The notes: a model not told the origin generated them from the sequence alone. Positions 45,954 to 54,831 are shown, numbered from the stretch's first letter. The stretch: 64,000 nucleotides of DNA from Cupriavidus necator A5-1 (GCF_000744095.1 NZ_JQLI01000008.1:2604001-2668000); one strand, 5' to 3'. Numbers and translations are program-made.

Positions 45954-47026
45954 ACCCGCATTCCCGAAACGATGTCCCTTTCGCGCAGGAACTCATCGCG
46001 CAATGGGCAGTTTTCGTGGAGCCGATATGGAGAGGCCCACAAATTGGTCTTGGCAATTGCGCTCCCTAGGTCGACGATGGAGCGGCACACAGGCATTTCA
46101 ATTCCCAACGCTCGGCCAAGGTCGACAATTGGTACCAAACCGTATGGAATGTCCTCCATCAAATATCGATGCTGTGGGGAGGATGGTCCTTTGATCGTGC
46201 TGAAATCGCTACCGTATGCCTTCATGAAACTCTGAAGACGCGTTTCAGGTGACGGGTAGTCCGTATAGCCAAGGGCCCGAGCGAGGGCCTGACGCTCGTG
46301 ATGAGCCTGTAAATGGAGATCCTGGATCGGCTGGCAGAAACCATCACTATAAAAATGGAAGTGCTCCCCAGAAACGATTTTTTTGATGTTAAAGATAGTG
46401 ATGATTGGGTGCATCACATAGCTGGAGCGGTCTAAAGACATGTGCAGGGCGTCAGCGTCCAGTTCCAGAGACCCGCTAATAATCGAAGAGAGGATCGCTA
46501 TTTGTTCCTTATCACGGCCGGAACTGAACGAGATCTCGGTCGTCTTCCGGTAGTTGAGTATTGTTACCTGGCTCCCGTCGACCCGACTTGCGTATGGAAG
46601 GGTATGCAATGTACCGATGTTGACCGCGCTCCCCTTGGCACGTTGTGAAACCTGATGAGCGAAAAAACTGAAGCCACCGCCCAAGTTGATATAAGTCAGG
46701 TAGCGCAATCGCGAATTGGGGTCCGCGAGTAGTTCATGAAAAATCTGGTCGTGTGCGGTGACCGGCGTCGTATTGTAGATCGCTTCGGAGAATTCGATAA
46801 TTTCCAATATCGAGCTCACAATTTGATCTTTCGTGAGGCGGAGAATCATTGTTTCACTATTTGGCTGATCTACGAATCGCATATGGCCGCCTCCGTTCAT
46901 TATCGCAGACAGCTTCGCACTATGGCGTGGGGCCGAATAGATACGTACTTCATGCTTTCCGGACCGAAGCAGCAGGGCCCCCAGTGCGAGGCCGGCATGG
47001 CCAGCGCCAATGATTCCAATTTTCAT
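45950..47026 (-). CDS. Octopine/nopaline-type (opine) dehydrogenase family protein
   Basis: This protein of 358 residues begins with the Rossmann motif MKIGIIGAGHAGLALGALLL. It has the family catalytic-domain landmarks: YVMHPIITIFNIK with the conserved His near residue 210, and TDYPSPETRLQSFMKAYG and HRYLMEDIPYGLVPIVDLGRALG near 290. Such enzymes join an alpha-keto acid to an amino compound by reductive condensation; members make opines and opine metallophores. No nicotianamine synthase is nearby. The ATG overlaps the YdcF stop. It is the only enzyme here able to build a carbon-nitrogen bond. Confidence 0.85.
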   Translation of the reverse strand: MKIGIIGAGHAGLALGALLLRSGKHEVRIYSAPRHSAKLSAIMNGGGHMRFVDQPNSETMILRLTKDQIVSSILEIIEFSEAIYNTTPVTAHDQIFHELLADPNSRLRYLTYINLGGGFSFFAHQVSQRAKGSAVNIGTLHTLPYASRVDGSQVTILNYRKTTEISFSSGRDKEQIAILSSIISGSLELDADALHMSLDRSSYVMHPIITIFNIKKIVSGEHFHFYSDGFCQPIQDLHLQAHHERQALARALGYTDYPSPETRLQSFMKAYGSDFSTIKGPSSPQHRYLMEDIPYGLVPIVDLGRALGIEMPVCRSIVDLGSAIAKTNLWASPYRLHENCPLRDEFLRERDIVSGMRV

Positions 47027-47676
47027 CGCATTTCCTTGTTAGACATTAGTGGTTGTGACAGCGACCACAGTCTGAATTCGCGCTCAATTACGTCTACTTC
47101 AGAGAGGTAGCCCATTTCCAGATATCTTTCGATCTTCCTGGCCTCCTGCAGGATTCGCATCCTTAGCGTCGGAGATTTCCACCATTGAGCCCGACTGACA
47201 CCAAAATAGTTAACTGCGAAGCACGAAACTCGCTCGATCTCCGGCCAATTCTTTTTTATGGTCATGACGTACCGGCGCTTGGCGTATATCTTTCCGATTA
47301 GAAGCAGTTCCCGAACACTACGGCTCGTCATTATGTTGCGCGCGTATCGCACGTTTTCGGCGGTGTTGGATGAATCTTCTTCCAGTATTATTCTTGTGCT
47401 GCTCAGGCCTGCGGAAATCAGCCGCTCTGCGATCTCACTCGCTTCGCTGGTTGCGCGATTTCTGGTTTTCCCTCCCGCTATGATCAAGGTCTCGTAGTAT
47501 CCGGAGTGAAAGAGCTCCAATGCGGCGTCAACCAGTTCAGCTTGAGCATGCCGGCTACCGAACATGAGAGCAAACTCACACCCGAACGTTTCTGTGTCTG
47601 GAGATATATAATCAATTAACTTGATGCGATTGCTGGATTCACTTAAGGAACCCATGCTGCTCTTGTCGATGGTCAT
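47023..47676 (-). CDS. YdcF/DUF218 family protein, second copy
   Basis: The 217-residue product parallels the protein at 36691-37410 over its length: FALMFGSRHAQAELVDAALELF, LIIAGGKTRNRATSEASEIAERL, NTAENVRYARNIM, LLLIGKIYAKRRYVMTIKKNWPEIERVSCFAVNYFGVS. The last segment is nearly the same in both. It is the first gene of a four-gene coupled operon with the opine dehydrogenase, HAD phosphatase and MFS exporter. The ATG at 47676 is used. No lux box was seen upstream, but an insertion-sequence remnant begins only 200 bp away. Confidence 0.83.
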   Translation of the reverse strand: MTIDKSSMGSLSESSNRIKLIDYISPDTETFGCEFALMFGSRHAQAELVDAALELFHSGYYETLIIAGGKTRNRATSEASEIAERLISAGLSSTRIILEEDSSNTAENVRYARNIMTSRSVRELLLIGKIYAKRRYVMTIKKNWPEIERVSCFAVNYFGVSRAQWWKSPTLRMRILQEARKIERYLEMGYLSEVDVIEREFRLWSLSQPLMSNKEMR

Positions 47677-47879
47677 CACACTCTCAATAATTTCTTTGGA
47701 TTGATGTCAATCTCATCGCCTATTTCTTTATAACGTATAGGCCATTTATTTTGATCCTATGCGCAGGTAACTACCATATGATGGAAGTCTGGAGATTTTT
47801 CCTTGGATACTACGCGCCATATCGGTAAAATATAACCCGCCAATTTAGATAGTCTGACCTGAAGAATTCAGTCTGTGAG

Positions 47880-48955
47880 CTCAGCCTGAATGAAGGGTGG
47901 ATAATTCCAGTGGCGCCCCATCAAGCGACTGCGGCGGGCGGGCAGAGTCGATTGGCTGCATCTCTGGCGAACAGAGCCATGCCTGTGAGTAGAGTCAAGA
48001 CGCAAAAAAGGTCCGCGGATGCCCAGGCGGGCAATGGCCCGCAGCAGCCAGCGGAGATTGAAGCCTGCAGCACAGAGGATCGGGTGGACGGCGTCACCGA
48101 TTTCGCCAGTTCCGGCGCATGCCGTGATCCGCTTTGACATGACCGATGACAGGCTCGACCGCTTGGCGACGTTTGAGCATTCTGCGCTGGCGACGATTCA
48201 TGGTTTTGATCCTGCCGCGATGAATCATCTTCACTGGCGCCACTTCGGCATCGACCCCGCGGTAACCGAGGTCAACGATGGCAGTGCGGGGTCTGGGCGC
48301 TTCGGGCAGGTCCTGCAGCAGGAGGGTGGTCTGCTCCAGTTGGGCGTGCGCGTATGGCCGTCGTATGGATTGCCAGGGAAGCTGCGCGCACCGACGATGA
48401 GTCCGTGATTGGCGGTGATCGCCAAGCTCACCTTCACGCCGAACTCGTAGGGCTGACGGGCCTTGCCCTTGGCGATACATTCCACCTCGGGTGCGTGCAG
48501 AGCATAGAGCTTGTTCTTGTCCTTGGCGCGTTGCTGCGCAATGCGGCGAGCGCGTTCGAGCCAGGGACGCAGACGCTCTTGCTGAACCTCCGCGAGCGTC
48601 GTCATCTTGCGTTCGATATCACGTAGTACGCGGCCGAGCACGGTGCGCTGACGCTTGAGCACGGTTCTCAGCCGTTTGAACTGCTTGGCATGCGCATAAC
48701 CACCCGCACGAAATCGCAACGACTTGCCTTCCCTGGCAAAGGTCTGCTTGAGCTGAATGCCGGAGCGTTTGGCCAGTTGCACCACCTTGGCCCTCGTTCG
48801 CCTTGCGCGCAAGCACCGGCGCCAGGGCTGCCTCAATGCTGCTCCATGGCATCCGGGTCGCCAGCACTGCCAGCGGATCGCGCAGTACGCGTTCGGGTTT
48901 TGTCGCAGTAAGCCTTCGGTAGAAGGTACCGGTGTCGAATTCAGCACGTGTGGGT
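47880..48955 (-). mobile_element. IS5-family element remnant
   Basis: Fragments in several frames give an IS5-type transposase: QLKQTFAREGKSLRFRAGGY, ALHAPEVECIAKGKARQPYEFGVKVSLAITANHGLIVGAR (with the second catalytic region), RTAIVDLGYRGVDAEVAPVK, RRQAVEPVIGHVKADHGM, and the C-terminal LCAAGFNLRWLLRAIARLG. Indels break it at about 48060 and 48330, and the N-terminus is incomplete. The 200 bp between it and the YdcF gene hold an AT-rich promoter-like region. Confidence 0.78.
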
Positions 48956-48959
48956 AACG

Positions 48960-49284
48960 GTCATGAACAACGAAGTTGCAAAGGTATTGAAGCGTCTGCA
49001 CTACCCGCTGGACATGATGCTGCTGCGTGCGTTGGGACGTCGCCTATCCGCTGAGCCTGCGCCATCTGGAGCAGATGATGGCCGAGCGTGGCATCTCAGT
49101 CGATCACTCGACCGTGCACCGCTGGGCGCTCAAGCTGCTGCCGGCACTACACAAGGTATTTCGTCATCGCAAGCGCCCGGCGGGCAAGAGCTGGCGCATG
49201 GATGAGACTACATCTTGGTACGCGATCAGTGGAAATATCTGTATCGGGCGGTCGATAAGGCGGGCAATACCATCGACTTCCTGA
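48960..49284 (+). mobile_element. IS6-family transposase remnant
   Basis: After KRLHYPLDMML and a small shift the frame reads DVAYPLSLRHLEQMMAERG and ISVDHSTVHRWALKLLP, with the IS6 start of the DDE domain KSWRMDETYILVRDQWKYLY in a third frame. It stops at TIDFL, where luxI copy B begins. The C-terminal half and the right end are missing, so the luxI duplication cut into this element. Confidence 0.8.
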
Positions 49285-49351
49285 GAACGGATGTGGACTG
49301 GTGGTGGGCACCATGCCCGCGCCCATGGCAACGCTATCGTGTCGGTCCCCG

Positions 49352-49549
49352 CTAGCGGGTCGTCCCGTCTCCTGGGTCGCTGGGTCGGTCGCGGTGCGGC
49401 ACACCACATTGACGTGTCTCGCGGACCGGCCGCCGAGGCGCCGCATGCTCGGACGGCGGCTTTGCCCCCGGTCTGTCGACGGCACTTGGGCATTCCGCAG
49501 AGGAATTCATCATGAGGCTGACGAGCGCCAGGAGCAGGATCTCGTTCAT
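49352..49549 (-). CDS. Small protein coupled to luxI, copy B
   Basis: The 65-residue product has the same hydrophobic start as copy A (MNEILLLALVSLMMNSSAEC) but an indel gives a different, shorter tail. The ATG overlaps the luxI copy B stop (ATGA), so translation is coupled. The conserved start and variable tail suggest that only the N-terminal segment matters, or that one tail is mutated. Confidence 0.42.
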   Translation of the reverse strand: MNEILLLALVSLMMNSSAECPSAVDRPGAKPPSEHAAPRRPVRETRQCGVPHRDRPSDPGDGTTR

Positions 49550-50217
49550 CGCGCGAGCTCTGCCACCTGATGCGGGTTGAGCCGAATCTGACGACCGTTG
49601 GCCGAGATGGCGCCCGTCAGGCACAGTGACCCTTGACACAAGGTGTCCCTTCCCCCGGGGGATTGCAACGCATCGATACGGCAAACAAACAGACGCTTCC
49701 CGCCCATCGTGACAGGCGGCCCGCTCTGGACAACGAAGCCCGCACGCTTGAGGAGACGCGCTACGCCGATCGGGGATACCGACACCAGCCCGCGTGCGCC
49801 GAGTTCCGCCGCGCAAATCAGTGTCGCGCGCAGCAGTGCGGTGGCAGCACGCGAGGAAAACTGCCCGCTGCGTGCCGACGCTGGCGCCTCGAGGTCCACC
49901 ACCGCAAAGCGTGACAATTCCCAGATGTCCGCAGACGTCGGCGCAGGCGCGTCGTGGAGCAGTACCGGAAATATCTCTCGAAGCAAGTAGGGCCGCGTGG
50001 TCGGCATCAAGCGCGCCGAGCCACGAATCGCGCCAGTGCACTTGTTTAGCGCCACCAGGTATACTGTATCTTCACGATCGAATTGGTCGAGTTCGAGGCC
50101 GTCGGGACAAGGGAGTGTCCAGCCCAGGCGCTGCACAAAGACTTCGTGCCGATAACGCGCAAGGCGCGTCATCATGGCTGGCTGCAAGTGGGTCGAGTCC
50201 CCTGAGATAATACGCAC
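49546..50217 (-). CDS. LuxI-type acyl-homoserine lactone synthase, copy B
   Basis: This copy has 223 residues and is identical to copy A in nearly all of the catalytic part (RYRHEVF, GSARLMPTTRP, WELSRFAV). One extra G near 49655 keeps the frame open through a C-terminal region ending NPHQVAELAR, which then overlaps the next small gene by ATGA. That coupling suggests copy B keeps the original C-terminus. The start is GTG at 50217. It has its own lux-box promoter. Confidence 0.9.
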   Translation of the reverse strand: MRIISGDSTHLQPAMMTRLARYRHEVFVQRLGWTLPCPDGLELDQFDREDTVYLVALNKCTGAIRGSARLMPTTRPYLLREIFPVLLHDAPAPTSADIWELSRFAVVDLEAPASARSGQFSSRAATALLRATLICAAELGARGLVSVSPIGVARLLKRAGFVVQSGPPVTMGGKRLFVCRIDALQSPGGRDTLCQGSLCLTGAISANGRQIRLNPHQVAELAR

Positions 50218-50247
50218 GCTATTCCCCCAACTCTCTGCTGTGCCCTG

Positions 50248-50294
50248 ATTAGACCCCCTCTTCCGATCTTGGAGCAACCGTCAAAACTGAGGGG
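50248..50294 (-). promoter_or_regulatory. lux-box promoter of luxI copy B
   Basis: Identical in sequence and geometry to the promoter of copy A: palindrome at 50294-50277, -35 TTGCTC, 18 bp spacer, -10 TCTAAT at 50253-50248. The rest of 50295-50830 holds no supported gene. Confidence 0.75.
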
Positions 50295-50830
50295 TCTGAT
50301 GGGCACGATCGGTTAGATCGCGAGCCGATGCGCGAAGATCTCAGCGAGATTGGCGCAGCCGCCAAGTTAAGCGTTGGTCGTGGATTTTCTTGCCCAGGTC
50401 ATCGATGCGGCCAAGTTGGTCGCGCATGGGTTCAAACAGACAGCCGGGTACCAGTTGTTCCAACTCAGCTCTACGCGGCTGGGCGTCCGCCGTGCGCCGA
50501 CCCACAAGGGCGTGCGCAGCGGTTGAAGTACGAACACGCTGCAGCTTCCGCCGACGGCCGTGCGCGCCCCGGCTGCGCGAGCGGCCATCCAAAAAGCGGG
50601 CGAAAATAATTTGACCCTGCCATGGTGGCGGGGTCATTCACGGGGAGGAAAGCGGCCGAGGAGGCCAGAACACCATAGCAGGGACGTGGTCGGACCATTG
50701 TCAGCGGTCGTCTTATTCTGGTTTACCTAGGGATATAACTGTGTACGCCTCCCAAGGCGATTTGCCGCCAGCGCCAGGTTGCGGACGCCGGGGTCGATGA
50801 GATCCATGTAGCGATCGCGCGATGGGCCGG

Positions 50831-52105
50831 CTACTTCGCGCCCCCGCACAGTAGCGATAGCAGAACGGCCGCGACATGTGCGCAGATCGAGGTCATAGTT
50901 GCCTGTTCAAAGTCGCACCAGGCATCATAGCGCGCCCACAAGTCTGGCTGTTCCGCGCGACGTTCGCGCTCACGGGTCTGCAGGCGTTCGGACAGTTGCG
51001 CCAACCACTCATCGCGGGCAGGGCCCTCTTCCTTCGGCGGATCACCCAGTGTCTCTTGAACACTCTCATAATCTTCCTGAAGCATGGCTGCGACGCTAGT
51101 CGCTTCCGCCTCGCCCCAATCCGGATACTGCCGATAGTCGCGCGTTGCATATTCGATCACTAACGGCAGCACGTCCCTTGCCATGCCTGCATCGATCAAC
51201 GATACAGCCAGCCGCTCGAGTTCCACGCTCTTGCGTGAATCCAGGCCAGACCCAATCAATAGCACTGCCTCGCGCTGCAGGGCTTCCCAGTCTGCCAATG
51301 CAACGCGTTCGCCGGCGTGCTCTCGCTGATGCAGCCTTTTGATCTGCATACTGAGATTGCTCGCAACACCGTTGGCAAAGTACTGCGTGATCTCCCATGG
51401 GGATATGTATAGCAGGTCGTATAGCACCTTGGCTGCGACTCCCCCCAGATCGGCCCCAACCGGCATAGCGTCGACGATCTCAAGCGTCTGCGCCCGCGCA
51501 GACTGCTCATCGGTGTTGGATTCAATCCAATACAGCATGCCAAGTAGGTCGCCTAAGGCCACTGGCACGCCTACGATCGCTTCAAATTGCTCCTCGTCGC
51601 CAGCCAGACGTGTCGACGGTTGGTATTCCTCTTCCTCGGTACATTCGCGCAGGCGCGCGAGTCCGGCTGCCTTGACAGTCGCATCGCCGCCAAAACTGTT
51701 CCATTTCTCTTCTTGACGAACCGTTTGGGACGGCGCATCCCCGGTCTCGACAGATGCACGCTCCAGTGAAGGCGATGTCAGCCCCAGTTCGCCAAACCAT
51801 TTCTCCACCATGAGTCGCAGCCGCATCGTCGATGGACCGATCAGGCGGTTGTATTCCTTGCCGCCAGAGAAAAACGCCAGCGTCGGGATGGCACGCACGC
51901 CAAAATGCTCCCAGCCGTCCGGCGCCTCGTCGATATTCAGCTTGAGCACCTTCAATCGTCCCGCATAATCGGCCGAAAGTGTCTCCAGATATGGCGCCAG
52001 TGCCAGACACGGCCCGCACCACGGCGCCCAGAAATCTACCAGAACGGGAATATCGCCCTGCACGTCGTGGTCGAACGTGGCCTGCGTCGTCTCGCTAATC
52101 GTCAT
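50831..52105 (-). CDS. Thioredoxin fused to a long unknown helical domain
   Basis: Residues 1-105 are a thioredoxin with the active site FWAPWCGPCLALAPYLE near residue 31 and the cis-proline in GVRAIPTLAFFSGGKE near 75. The remaining 320 residues are acidic, mostly helical, and unlike co-chaperone extensions I know; they contain a short Cys-rich end (AVLLSLLCGGAK). There is no signal peptide, so it acts in the cytoplasm. The start at 52105 has a GAGGG site. It lies at the edge of the conjugative element and may be cargo. Thiol exchange is likely; the C-terminal partner is unknown. Confidence 0.8.
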   Translation of the reverse strand: MTISETTQATFDHDVQGDIPVLVDFWAPWCGPCLALAPYLETLSADYAGRLKVLKLNIDEAPDGWEHFGVRAIPTLAFFSGGKEYNRLIGPSTMRLRLMVEKWFGELGLTSPSLERASVETGDAPSQTVRQEEKWNSFGGDATVKAAGLARLRECTEEEEYQPSTRLAGDEEQFEAIVGVPVALGDLLGMLYWIESNTDEQSARAQTLEIVDAMPVGADLGGVAAKVLYDLLYISPWEITQYFANGVASNLSMQIKRLHQREHAGERVALADWEALQREAVLLIGSGLDSRKSVELERLAVSLIDAGMARDVLPLVIEYATRDYRQYPDWGEAEATSVAAMLQEDYESVQETLGDPPKEEGPARDEWLAQLSERLQTRERERRAEQPDLWARYDAWCDFEQATMTSICAHVAAVLLSLLCGGAK

Positions 52106-52232
52106 ACTTTCCCTCACTTCAGTTGGGAGCGTGTCAAATCGATGGGGATACCCAGCGCCGCCAGACCTCTCAAGGTCAGCGCCCTCTCCTGTGTCTGCCA
52201 GGCATAGAGCATTGGCTCGCTAGATCCCGCCC

Positions 52233-52499
52233 TTACCCTTGCTGGCCTGTCGACATGCCAGCGCGAGCAAAAGTCTGGTGGTCACCGCTACCCCGCCGAA
52301 AAGCCCTGTCACGCGCCATGAAAGCCTCCAGCATGTATGGGATTAGCGCTGCTGCATCCACCGCCCCGCCATAGGTCTGTGCATGTAGCGCTGCGTACCG
52401 ATCGAGGTCTGCCTTGAGGCTGGCCGGGCAGGCAAAGGTCAGCTTGATGCTTTCGGTCTTGGGTAGCGGGCCCAGCCGCAGTTTAGGTGGCGTGCTCAT
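52233..52499 (-). CDS. DUF2274 protein of a Tn4371-type element
   Basis: The 88-residue product starts MSTPPKLRLGPLPKTESIKL and contains LTFACPASLKADLDRYAALHAQTYG, the DUF2274 (PF10038) signature. In Tn4371-type elements it directly follows trbI, and here its ATG still overlaps the trbI stop. The C-terminal half after AFMARDRAFRR looks extended. The function is unknown. Confidence 0.85.
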   Translation of the reverse strand: MSTPPKLRLGPLPKTESIKLTFACPASLKADLDRYAALHAQTYGGAVDAAALIPYMLEAFMARDRAFRRGSGDHQTFARAGMSTGQQG

Positions 52500-52672
52500 C
52501 GTGAAGTTCCTCGATTGATGAACAGCGGCTGGTACGGCCGCAGCACCAGATCCCGGTTGACAATGATGCGCACCGGCAGGCCGGGCCGCGCCGTCAGGGT
52601 CGGCTGGATGCTGAGGTTGCGCCGGGTCATTTCCTGGCCGACCTGGTTCGCGGTGTTCCGGCTTCTCGAACT
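52496..52672 (-). pseudogene. TrbI C-terminal fragment
   Basis: The minus strand reads NTANQVGQEMTRRNLSIQPT, LTARPGLPVRIIVNRDLVLR and PYQPLFINRGTSR before the stop, the very end of the TrbI/VirB10 mating-pair protein. The remaining 90 percent of the gene is gone. It is joined directly to the copG fragment at about 52672. Confidence 0.85.
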
Positions 52673-52859
52673 GACGGGACAATCGATCCAGCCGCTTAGC
52701 GATGGCCGCCTCGCGCTGATCGCCGGCGTCCGGCGACAGCCAGGACGCCAGCGCCGCGGCGACGATGGATGACTTCGACACGCCTTTCTTGGTAGCTAGC
52801 TCGTCCAGGCGCTTGGCGTGCTCGGGCGCAATGAACAGATTGAGGCGGTATTGACTCAT
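52673..52859 (-). pseudogene. CopG-type ribbon-helix-helix protein, truncated by deletion
   Basis: The start MSQYRLNLFIAPEHAKRLDELA and GVSKSSIVAAALASWLSP form the ribbon-helix-helix domain of the CopG-like protein that follows traG in Tn4371-type elements. After about 62 residues the gene runs into the trbI fragment in a different frame. The small DNA-binding domain itself is complete and could still fold. Confidence 0.8.
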
Positions 52860-54831
52860 AGCGCGATTCCGTCGTTCGGGTCGATGGCCGCCATCCGGGC
52901 CGTGCGCTGCATGGCCGAATCAAGCTCACGGGGAAGTGGCAACGGCAGATCGTCGTCGTCGAGCAGCGCGAGGTCGTTCGCTGGCGTATGTTGATCGAGG
53001 CTGTACGCCCCGACCTCGGGTAACTCTGGCTGCCGACGGGGGCCGTGGTCGTCGGTCGTGGCGGCTTGCCTGTTTGCCTCATCGACGACGGCCGGGGCGG
53101 CAGGTACGGCGGGGCTCGCCAAACTGCTCCAGTCGTCGGGCCGTGCCGGTGGTGCGTCGGCATATCGCCTCGCCACAAGCATGGGCGGCGGTAGCACGCG
53201 CCGCTTAAAATTGGTGTCCGCGTAGTAGCGCAACTTCTTCCCCTTGATCGGCGGGCAGCCTCCCACCATCACCACGGCTTCGTCAGACGGAAGCTGCATC
53301 ACCTCACCCGGCGTCAGCAGCGACCGGGCCGTCTCCTGCCGCGACACCATCAAGTGGCCGAGCCACGGCGCGAGCCGGTGGCCGGCGTAGTTGCGCTGTG
53401 CGCGCAGTTCGGTCGCGGTGCCCAGCGTCTCGGAGATGCGCTTGGCGGTACGCTCGTCGTTGGTGGTGAACGTCACCCGGACGTGGCAATTGTCGAGAAT
53501 GGAGTGGTTCTGACCGTAGGCCTTGTCGATCTGGTTGAGCGACTGCGCGATCAGGAAACTGCGAATGCCGTAGCCGGCCATGAAAGCCAGCGCCGCCTCG
53601 AAGAAATCGAGCCGGCCCGGCGCCGGGAACTCGTCAAGCATGCCGTCGCTCCCATCGAGCGACTCGGTGAGCCGTCGGCCGATCTGGTTGAGGATGAGGC
53701 GCACCAGCGGCTTAGTGCGACTGATGTCTGACGGTGGTACTACCAGATACAGCGACACCGGATGCTCTGAGGAAATCAGGTCAGCAATGCGCCAGTCGTA
53801 TCGTGACGTGACCGCGGCCACTGTGGGGTCTCGATACAGGCCAAGGACGACATGGCCGTGGACAACACGCCCGACCGCTCGTTCTCGCTCTTGTTCGGCA
53901 CCTCGCGCGCCGCCGAAACAACAACGGGGTGAGGCGCGTCGCCCAGATGCCGCGTCGTCATCATTCGATGCAGCGTCAGTTCGAAGGGGCACGCCGGATC
54001 GGAGAGGAAGTTTGCGACCCCGCGTAGCGTCTTCTCCTCGCCGGCATAGAGCACATGTAGGATGGCGCCCACCAGCAGCGCATGACTGGTTTTCTCCCAG
54101 TGGTTGCGGCGCTCCAGCGCACCCTCGGGATCGACCAAGATGTCGGCGATGTTCTGCACGTCGCGCACTTCATGCCCGCCACGCCGGACTTCGAGTAGCG
54201 GGTTATAAGCGGCCGACTGGGAAACGGTCGGATTGAACAGGAGTCAATGGGAGAAGCGCGCTCGCCAACCTGCAGTGAGATGCCAGTTTTCGCCCCTGAT
54301 GTCATGGATCACGGCCGACGCGGGCCAGCTCAACAGTGTCGGCACCACCAGGCCCACGCCCTTGCCGGAGCGCGTTGGCGCGAAGGTCAAAACGTGTTCC
54401 GGCCCTTCGTGGCGCAGGTACTGGCCGTCATGCAGACCAAGAAACACACCGACGGGTCGCGTTAGCCCGGCTTTGCAGATATCGACAGCCTTCGCCCAGC
54501 GTGCCGAGCCGTAGGTCGTGACCCGCTTCGATTGCCGCGAGCGCCACACCGACATGCCGATGGCGCCCACCACGGCAAGCAGTCCGCTGCCGCTCGCGAT
54601 GGCACCGCCGGTATCGAAGACGCGCTGCGCGTAGGCATCGTAGACGAACCACCACTCGAACAGACGCCATGGGTGGTAGAACGGCATGCCCAAGAGATCA
54701 AACCAGGGCGCGCCAAGGCGTACCTGATACCCCAAGGCGGCGGCCGTCCATTGTGTGGCGGTCCACACGCCGGCAATCACGATGCCGAACACGACGGCAA
54801 TCTGGCCAAGCAGCACGCCTTGACCTTGCAT
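52856..54831 (-). pseudogene. traG: Conjugative coupling protein TraG/VirD4, inactivated
   Basis: The N-terminus has two membrane segments and Walker A FAPTRSGKGVGLVVPTLL near residue 185. Then ARFSH is followed by an in-frame stop at 54244-54246, where relatives have Cys before LLFNP. A single-base loss near 53855 shifts the frame at AMSS-LGLYRDP. Before DEFPAPGRLDFFEAALAF several residues around the Walker B region are missing. The C-terminus, ending DPNDGIAL, overlaps the copG start as in intact elements. Three separate defects make it dead. Confidence 0.9.

Larger units (their letters stand above)
49284..50718. repeat. Duplicated segment carrying luxI, copy B
   Basis: This is the second copy of 40640-42116. 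Its left border is inside an IS6-type transposase. Its right border is followed by a reverse-complement relative of the 40 bp piece found in copy A. The two copies differ by scattered substitutions and short indels, so the duplication is recent but not brand new. Confidence 0.85.

Noticed and set aside
43712..47676. Staphylopine or pseudopaline type metallophore locus
   Set aside because: The opine dehydrogenase and an exporter fit, but nicotianamine synthase and a metal uptake transporter are missing.
47866..47890. CTGAAGAATTCAG upstream of the YdcF operon at 47676 as a lux box
   Set aside because: The half-sites are too close (7 bp centre) and do not match the five boxes, and no shared promoter spacing is seen.
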